Source: Calendula officinalis (taxonomy: Eukaryota > Streptophyta > Magnoliopsida > Asterales > Asteraceae). From it: DNA of 64,000 nucleotides. Numbering within the stretch: the first letter of the stretch is position 1; every line of letters begins with the position of its first letter. The translations under genes and the position numbers were made by a program. The stretch is taken from contig OY970826.1 in assembly GCA_963853835.1 (NCBI GenBank), positions 77,122,929-77,186,928 of the forward strand. The letters run 5' to 3'. Positions 57,241 through 64,000 of the stretch are shown one piece after another. The notes below the pieces were generated by a model. It did no database searches, was not told the DNA's origin, and saw nothing but the letters and a program-made list of their open reading frames with translations.

Positions 57241-57521
57241 TGAAAGTCGGCGTTTGATCATGAAAGAGACCACTCCATTTTTGTAACTTTGATACTAACT
57301 AGTATGTTGACGTCATTCACTGCATCACGTTTCGTCCCAAAGAGGCAATGAATATAATACACGGTTAGTTTGTTTTATTTTGAAAAATAATAAGCCTAAA
57401 GCGACGTCTTTTCAAATTTGAAACATTAGAATACAGAAGTTCTAGTATTATTTTTATCACAATATCCTTAAAATGATGTACATAAATGCATATGAATCGT
57501 CCCGGTGTTCATAGCGCCAGT

Positions 57522-60016
57522 TTAAGGCGATGGAAATGATGTGTTGAATTCGAAACCTTGGTTAAGGAAAGCACCCGCAAGCCATAACTTCAAATTTGGC
57601 AGGTTTATGTCAAATTCACACGCTCTAACCTGTAAATCGATTAATCCACATTTAAATTAATTATTAATCTGTTTTAATTAAAGATATTTCAATCTAAAGA
57701 AAGTTAAACTTACATTTAAGGTGAATGTCAACACAAATTTATCACCAACTGTTGCCAAACTCGAGCTATGAACTTGAAAGCTTGTAATCGACTCAAGCGC
57801 TTTATGGAGTGACACCGCAACCCCTCGTCCTTTGATGCAAACCAATTTTACATAGTATGCTTTCTCCTCCACTTTAAACATATCCAACTAATTATTGTCA
57901 CCAAAAAAAAAAGAAGTTAGTGTAGCGATCATTTATTCTATACAAATTTAAATGATAAATTGATTTTCGTGTAACCTTAGATATCTTCTTCGTTACGGTA
58001 AAAGAGTCTAAAACATGAATGTTTTTGGAGCTTTTGGATGGCACTTTTTCGTTTTTAGTCTCTTCGATTGTTGCAATCTCAGCCCTTAAATTCTTGGCTT
58101 GCGTTTGAAGACCTTGAATATATAGTGCTGCGTCTCCAACTATCGAAGCTTTATCCATCTACGTATGTACGAATAAATTTCATTATTTCTACTCTCGAAA
58201 GCTTATAGAAAATGATATTTAGTTGGAAAATAAGATGTTTAAATACAACATGAATTTAAGGAACTTTTCATTCATTAATGAAAATAGAAGTTGATGATGC
58301 ATATAATAATCTCTTAAAGACAGCCTTAGAGGTTGTCGTTAACTAAACATGATTAAGTTCATGTCAGCCGATTAAATTTTTCGAATTGCCATGTCAGCTA
58401 ATTCTTTTGTCACAAAAGATCTAATCATTAGTTAGCTACAATACAACGATCGCGATGGATGTTTCTAACGTCTAACGACTTCTACTATCCACGGAAAAAA
58501 GAAAAAAGAGAACATCCCTAATGTTTCTAATGTCTAACTCGCGGTCTTCATATTATTAAGAAAGGACACTAACCAATTCAGCTAGCTGAACAAATGTTAA
58601 TTACTTATATACCATATTATATTTACTAATGTTTAAACTCATATTATTTTATTAACTTATACTCACCACCACCATCACTTTTGCCACCACTCATAACCAT
58701 TAGAGCACAAGGTGTGGAAGGTGTGTTATAGGCATGTTATAGGAATTTTGGGTTTATAACTTGGCTATAACTTTGGGAGGAAAAAGTGGCTCCATGGTGT
58801 TATAGTTAAAATGGTGTTATAGGGGTCCCACATTTGTTATTTAGTGTATTTTGATTGGTTGGACAACCCCCCACCCTACCCCCCACCCCCAGCTTTTTCC
58901 TTTGGCGGTTCGTTATTGCCATAACGAAATCTGGTTGACGAGCATTTAACGAAGGGAGTGGTATGGTATAACCCCGTTATACAACAAAATTTGGTTTTGG
59001 CGTGGCTATAACGAAGCCCACACCGTGCGCTCTTACTATGTACTGCCACCACCAAATATAATTTCAGGATATCACCCTCACATTACATGGATATCCTCTA
59101 TAACTATTAATAAGCACTTGGTAACGATGTTCTAGACTAGGCGTGAGCTCGGTCCAAAAACCGAACCGAACCGAAACCGATAACGATGAATTTTCAAAAC
59201 TGAATCGATAACATGTTATCGGTTTTGGTTCGGTTTCGGTCCGGTTCGGTTTGATTTTTTTGACCAAATGTTCATCCTTTTCCAGAGACCGAACCGAAGC
59301 CGATGGAACCGAACCGAAAACGATGAATTTTCAAAACCGAACCGATAACGTATTATTGGTTTCGGTTCGGTTCGGGTTCGGTTCGGTTTCGGTTTCGGTT
59401 GGTTTTTGGTTCGGTTCGGTTTTTTCGGTTTAAATGCTCACCCCTATTCTAGACTTCTAGAAAGTTCTAGTATTTAGGATAAAGAGAGTAGTACCTTAGT
59501 GATGTTAGGTACCAACGAACGCAACGAGTATAACTTCTCTTTCATCCCACTTCTTCTCTTCCGCTCGGAAATTAAAGTCCTCGTCCGATCTCCTTTTACA
59601 CCACCACCGTCCCTCCTCGGCGTTTCCATATTCCCGTTCGTCGGAGTGTCACATGAATCATCATCACCAGAAACCTCAGAAACCTTAACATCCTCTTCCT
59701 TTTTGTTCCAAATTATATCCAAATTCGGTTTCACCATTTGATCAAAACAACCAATGACATCGCCACCACCATTGTAGTCGTAGGAAATCGGCGGCAGCTG
59801 CAGCTCCATCTCTGTACAAGTATTCGTAAAGTGATTGCAATCATAATCTACGCAGAATTTTTCAATATTAGGGTTTACTGCAGTCTCGCCTTGAATACCC
59901 GAAATTAGGTTATGGAAACCGGTTTCTTGAATGAAATTATCGGGGTGGAACATGTTAAAGTTCCCACCATTGAAATGGTTAATTGAGTAGCTGGAGGAGT
60001 CTCCTCTCTCATTCAT
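57522..60016 (-). CDS. FIT: FIT/FER-type bHLH transcription factor (iron-deficiency response)
   Basis: Exons 60016-59495, 58158-57976, 57887-57714 and 57629-57522, all GT-AG with phase 0 joins, give 328 residues (Arabidopsis FIT has 318). The bHLH, residues about 141-200, is split by intron 1: RTLISERKRRSGMKEKLYSL and RSLVPNITK, then MDKASIVGDAALYIQGLQTQ. The C-terminal ACT-like half (FKVEEKAYYVKLVCIKGRGV, LHKALESITSFQVHSSSLAT) and the end (INLPNLKLWLAGAFLNQGFEF) are diagnostic of FER/FIT. FIT heterodimerises with Ib bHLHs and switches on IRT1 and FRO2 in iron-starved roots. Intron 1 (58159-59494) has three repeat insertions and the 5' flank is duplicated at 57.1 kb. I cannot exclude a lineage paralogue of the true FIT. 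Confidence 0.92.
58308..58350. mobile_element. Fragment of Mutator-like MITE family M
   Basis: A single terminus, TTAAAGACAGCCTTAGAGGT then TGTCGTTAACTAAACATG, like the palindromic end of family M. No second end or duplication was found. It lies in FIT intron 1. Confidence 0.4.
58703..59032. mobile_element. PIF/Harbinger (Tourist-like) MITE, copy 2, in FIT intron 1
   Basis: 330 bp, starts GAGCACAAGGTGTGG and ends with the complement of GAGCGCACGGTGTGGGC. Flanked by TTA on both sides (58700-58702 and 59033-59035). It is rich in TTATAG/CTATAA motifs. Confidence 0.87.
59134..59455. mobile_element. GAACCG/CGGTTC-rich repeat, copy 3, in FIT intron 1
   Basis: Bounded by GGCGTGAGCTCGGTCC and GAATAGGGGTGAGCATTT (the latter read on the minus strand). 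Inverted arrays of CCGAACC/GGTTCGG and the centre ATAACATGTTATCGG match copy 2. Probably a TIR MITE with expanded subterminal repeats. Confidence 0.7.
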
Positions 60017-60200
60017 TGTGTGAGTGATTGAAGGTGAATTTACACATACTAAAATGTTACATGCATCAATTAAGAAGCTGGTAAAATATATATATAATTG
60101 AGATTGTTATGTAAATGGAATCATGAAGAAAGCATCTGCAGTCGTGCTGGTTAATAAGAAATTGAGAGATGATGTTTTGACATCGACGTCTAGATAATCA
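60017..60200 (-). promoter_or_regulatory. 5' UTR and proximal promoter of the FIT-like gene
   Basis: Directly upstream of the ATG at 60016. Conserved in the diverged copy at 57.1 kb, which points to the blocks kept in both (GGTGAATTTACACATACTAA, AATTGAGATTGT, AATAAGAAATTGAG) as candidates for promoter or leader elements. Confidence 0.5.
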
Positions 60201-61998
60201 ATGGGACAATATATATAACTGTATCAGCAACATTATAATACCATTGTGTTTAGAACAATTAATTAAATAAAAGGATGTCCAAAATAATCTCTCCTAGCTA
60301 GAAATCACGAGTTCAATCTCTCCATATATAAATATTTAGCAAATGGACTTAGTAATATTCGAAACCAACCAAGGTAACAATTAAATCGCATATATCACGA
60401 ACTCTGCCACCCACCTGATGAAGCCCTGAATAACTATTTAATAAATACATTTGTTTTACGCAATTGGATGCGGTTAATATGTCAGAATATTTACAAATGA
60501 TTGCAGTTTAGACATTTGTTGAAAATAAAGTAATTTTTTTATGACACATAATTTATTTTAATTTATTTACGGGACTTAAACTCATGACATATAGGTCATG
60601 GACAATATTTTACAACAATACCACTAGATTACAAGTCATGATCTATAAATCATGATAAATAGTTTGAAGTAAAGTATAATTTACATGACCTACGTTTTAA
60701 CCACTTATTAATAACCTTTAAAATATGATTACTAAAATATATTTCACTAGTTTAAGTGGTTAAACGACAAACTTCTAGCCTTCAAGAGTTTTTTCCCCAT
60801 TAATTCATAGAATGTTCCATCAATTTGTAGTTTTGTTATCATTGTGTCATTGAGTGACGCTTTAGCAGAAAAACCCATAGACAATAGAAAATTATTCGTA
60901 TTAATAAGTCTGACAAAGAAGTAAAGAATATATATTTTTATTACCCAAAATTTTGTTGTCTAACAAAATTGTGGTATTTCATAGATTAATTTGATTTCAT
61001 TCATTTGAAAAGGAATTCTACAAAAATTTGGAAAGTGTTCGACCTTATGATAAATCATTTTACACAATAATAACTTAATCTTACGATCGAAAGTGAGAGC
61101 AGAGCAAAATTGGCGGCTAAGAATGACTTTTCAAGGTAAGTATAACTAATGATACTCCACATCACTAGAAAGACTATTCAAAATGCCGCGTATTCAATTA
61201 CGATTTACCACCGAATAAAGCTATTCAATAAAGGAACCATGACAATCGACACACCTTAATCCCACTTTCTGTCGCAATTCCATCAAATTTTTTGCATATT
61301 TTATAGTTCTAGCTTTTCTTGTTTGCACAATAAACACAATCACATAATTATAAATACTTCATCCTATTCAAATTAACTAATACATTGTTAGTTTAACAGT
61401 CTTTTAGCCAAAAGATTAGAGTGATGGTTAGAATAGAGGTCATTTGATAGTTGTTGAATGAGTTGGTACTGATTGTGTTACTTTTTAATCGAGTTAGTTA
61501 ATTAGTGAGTTTGAACTTCTGACTTAGTTGGTTGCTTTTTTTCATCAGAACAAGATAGTGAAATTGTTTGGACCGAGTACGATATACGGACCAAATTAGC
61601 TGGAATTCACGAAATCAAATATCTTAACTCGGACCGAATACGGACTGAGTAAGAGGCAAATTAAACATGGATAGTTAGTGATCCCATAATAAAGTGATGT
61701 TAATGATATTTATGTTAAATAATATAATTTAAGTTTATTGTATGAAATAAGTCAAATTATATAAATGTGATTATGATTAAGGACTACGCCAACGGTAGCA
61801 TCACAAGGCCATTAGTAGGTACCGACGTGCGTCACTGTTGGCACCAACCCATCACTAGCCGGCGTCGGTAGCAACCCGTCTTTTAGGTGACGTGGGAGAG
61901 TATCCATCGGCAGGGATTGGGGGGTAGGGTAATATTTTAATATATCTTTTTAAGTGGGGATCAGTTATTAATGGGTTAGTGATGTGTTGTTGTTGGTA
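60201..61998. other. AT-rich intergenic DNA with a SINE and a dispersed repeat
   Basis: No gene is visible. It contains a SINE at about 60535-60635 (minus) and the GTTTGGACCGAGT repeat at 61560-61650 related to 8650-8770. A short GC-richer patch at 61795-61920 is unassigned. Confidence 0.45.
60535..60638 (-). mobile_element. tRNA-derived SINE
   Basis: Minus strand: TCTAGTGGTATTGTTGT (box A like) and, about 35 bases later, CATGAGTTTAAGTCCCG (box B like), then AT-rich sequence and poly-A. Same family as 50860-50968. Confidence 0.6.
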
Positions 61999-63102
61999 GG
62001 GGTGTTCGTTTGGACGGTTTAGTTTTATCCGAACCAAATAGGTTACCAAATAGGTGAAACCAAATGGTTTTTGATTCTTAAAAGTTCAAACCGAACCGTC
62101 CAAACTAATTCAAAAATCAAACCAATCCGAACCAAATTACAATTTGGTTGAATTGGTTTATCCGAACCAAATTACGAAAATATATACTACCTCCGTATCA
62201 ATATAAGTGATACATTTGAAGTTTCACGGTTTTTGAGGCAAAAGATTAAAATGGGGGTTAAGATAGATTAAATGGATAGTTAGTAAAGAATGAGTCTCAC
62301 TTCTTTTGAATAAAATAATATTAATGATGCTTAAAAGTAAGGGTAAAAGAGTAATTTCACTTTAATAAAGTAGATAGTTAGTGGAGAAGAGGTCCTACCT
62401 TTTTGCCAAATAAGATAAGAATTAGAAGTGTATCACTTATTTTGTTCCATCCCTTTTAGGAAAGTGTATCACTTATTTTGATATGGTGGTAGTAATATAA
62501 ATAATATTAACTTTAATATGTACATTCATAAAACGATATTTCCATCATTTTTATTAGATTGGTTATTAGTAACATGACTGGAACATGTTTTAGCGTGACT
62601 GAGACATATTTTAGCATATTTAAGAAGATTGGTGGTTCCATTGTTACGACAATACTTACATCTTGCTCGATTGGAACCATATGTGTAAACATAATTGCTA
62701 AAATGATGTTGACCAATTGTTTTTTGTTGGATTCAATTTCTCTTTATAAAAATGTAGCCTTCTGTTAAAGTATTATTGAGACATGTGCATATCTGGAAGT
62801 TGAAGAGATGAAGATTTAGTATGATTATGTGTTAAATTAGAAAATGAGTCAATTAAATTAATTAGATATTTAGTATCATTGGGCTATGTGCTTGTAAACA
62901 AACTAACACACACATATATGTGTATTACCATTTGGTTTTGTTGGATAATTCAGATTTTATTATGGAATCCAAATTCATTATGAAAACCAAACTATTAATT
63001 TGGTTCAAGTCTAAACCGATCAAAAAACCAAATAATTAATCCAAATGATCCAATCCAAATTGTCCATTTAGACAATCCGGTTATATCTGAATAGTGAACA
63101 TC
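61999..63102. mobile_element. Probable hAT-like TIR element with nested Stowaway
   Basis: Left end GGGGTGTTCGTTTGGACGG. The right end, read on the minus strand, GATGTTCACTATTCAG, is similar but decayed. Subterminal CCGAACCAAAT and AACCGATC-type repeats occur on both sides. Stowaway copy D is inserted at 62185-62494. The short paired ORFs at 62513-62768 are not convincing genes. Confidence 0.45.
62185..62494. mobile_element. Stowaway-like MITE family S, copy D
   Basis: Ends TACTACCTCCGTATCAATAT and TATTTTGATATGGTGGTAGTA. It has the doubled head of copy C but in inverse orientation (at the right end). Confidence 0.88.
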
Positions 63103-64000
63103 TTTAAGTGTTAGACACAACTTCGTCAGTTGGAAGAAATTACTGATATATTGGGAGAGACCTAAGTGAGTTTCTACTTTTTAGTGGCACCGCTCTAATA
63201 CAATTCTCGATAATACTTAATTAAAACAAGGATAGTTCGAGAATTTTACAGCCTACTTCAAATTCTAAATTAAAACAATAATTGATTACCAGTTACAGAA
63301 AGTCAGAACATGTGATCATCAAGGAATAGTTCGAGATAATGTTAATTCCTAAAATATCAAAAATGCGTGAATCATACCACTGTAGAGTTGGTATTCGGGA
63401 TTTGCCACTAGTATATGTATTAATATATTTTATAAAAGTGAACTGATATTGATGTTTATTAGTTGTGTATATTTTGTATTGTTTATATTAAATGATATAT
63501 GAAGTATGTAACTTTTTTTTCTTTATATCATATATTGCTTTTAACACTTGATTTGATCAAATGGGTAGACACATAATTATATAAATATCTACAAATAATA
63601 CACACCAATATTGTTTTTTTTATAAAATTAAAATTATTTTTTATTCAAATTAAACATTAATATATGCTTAAAAATGAAATTCATTAAAAGTATGACCAAG
63701 TCATACGATTCTTGACACATAGTTTAATGTATTTTCCATATAAGTTTATATTATTTTCTAGTAATTTTTTTTAACTTTATCTTTTTATTTATAAAATAAT
63801 TTGAGATGTCATCCTACTATACCCCAAACCTATCATTCGACGATACAACCTAATATCGAATCTTAAGCAGGATTAAACTTGTAACTAAGATCTGTTCAAA
63901 ACCGACTTTTCTATCCAACTTTATTACGGGAATACAGTTTTGAAACTCAATTGAAGATAAAAATCTATATTATTCATTATTAACTAAATGTATTTTTTCC
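63103..64000. other. AT-rich intergenic DNA
   Basis: No gene or repeat was recognised to the end of the window. Confidence 0.4.

Noticed and set aside
62513..62768. Overlapping ORFs on both strands inside the right-hand hAT-like element
   Set aside because: Short, mutually antisense, and within a repeat; no domain is visible.

Overview
The window is a stretch of plant nuclear DNA from a eudicot. It is AT-rich, its genes carry short exons with GT-AG introns, and it is dense in transposon remnants. Every protein gene I recognise has its best-known counterpart in flowering plants. An asterid, possibly Asteraceae, is a guess from overall flavour and is not proven here.

Nine gene models look real. 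All are on the minus strand except CKS1 and SMG8. In order: an S28 serine carboxypeptidase (4822-9551, 9 exons, 490 codons closing in frame); a large acidic protein with a degenerate C-terminal RING (13405-15745); an NDR1/HIN1-like LEA_2 membrane protein (27466-28080); the cyclin-dependent kinase subunit CKS1 (40711-41457); the chlorophyll-breakdown enzyme pheophorbide a oxygenase, PAO (42506-45227); a small unnamed membrane protein whose two coding exons lie 2.5 kb apart (46219-48913); histone H2B (50116-50562); the nonsense-mediated-decay factor SMG8 (52228-56261); and a FIT/FER-type bHLH iron-deficiency regulator (57522-60016). They form no operon or pathway cluster. I rebuilt exon joins by reading splice sites, and in every multi-exon model the phases add up to an uninterrupted frame.

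Between the genes lie pseudogene fragments: a UDP-glycosyltransferase (about 19.4-20.0 kb), a class II phospholipase A1 (about 23.9-24.3 kb), a second S28 carboxypeptidase (about 12.2-12.6 kb), and a duplicate of the FIT 5' flank (about 57.1-57.2 kb).

Mobile DNA dominates. A 9.8-kb Tat-type Ty3/Gypsy element (29645-39429) has 5-bp target duplications, young LTRs, a gag-pol on the minus strand broken by stops and frameshifts, and an additional intron-bearing ORF on the opposite strand. Two solo LTRs (3591-4129 and 21428-23623) each have perfect 5-bp duplications. A broken LINE opens the window. Many MITEs are present: four Stowaway-like copies, a Mutator-like family of four copies with 9-bp duplications, and single or paired CACTA, hAT and PIF/Harbinger copies. 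Helitron-like 3' ends and tRNA-derived SINEs are also present. Several of these sit in introns of the real genes (S28, FIT and the small membrane protein gene).

No CRISPR, operon or microbial defence system is present. The most unusual items are the palindrome-in-TIR Mutator MITE family, the FIT 5'-flank duplication with a TE-loaded first intron, the repeated 5'-flank segment and gene remnant beside the S28 gene, the RING gene with lost zinc ligands and a frame-neutral 78-bp intron, and the antisense ORF of the Gypsy element.
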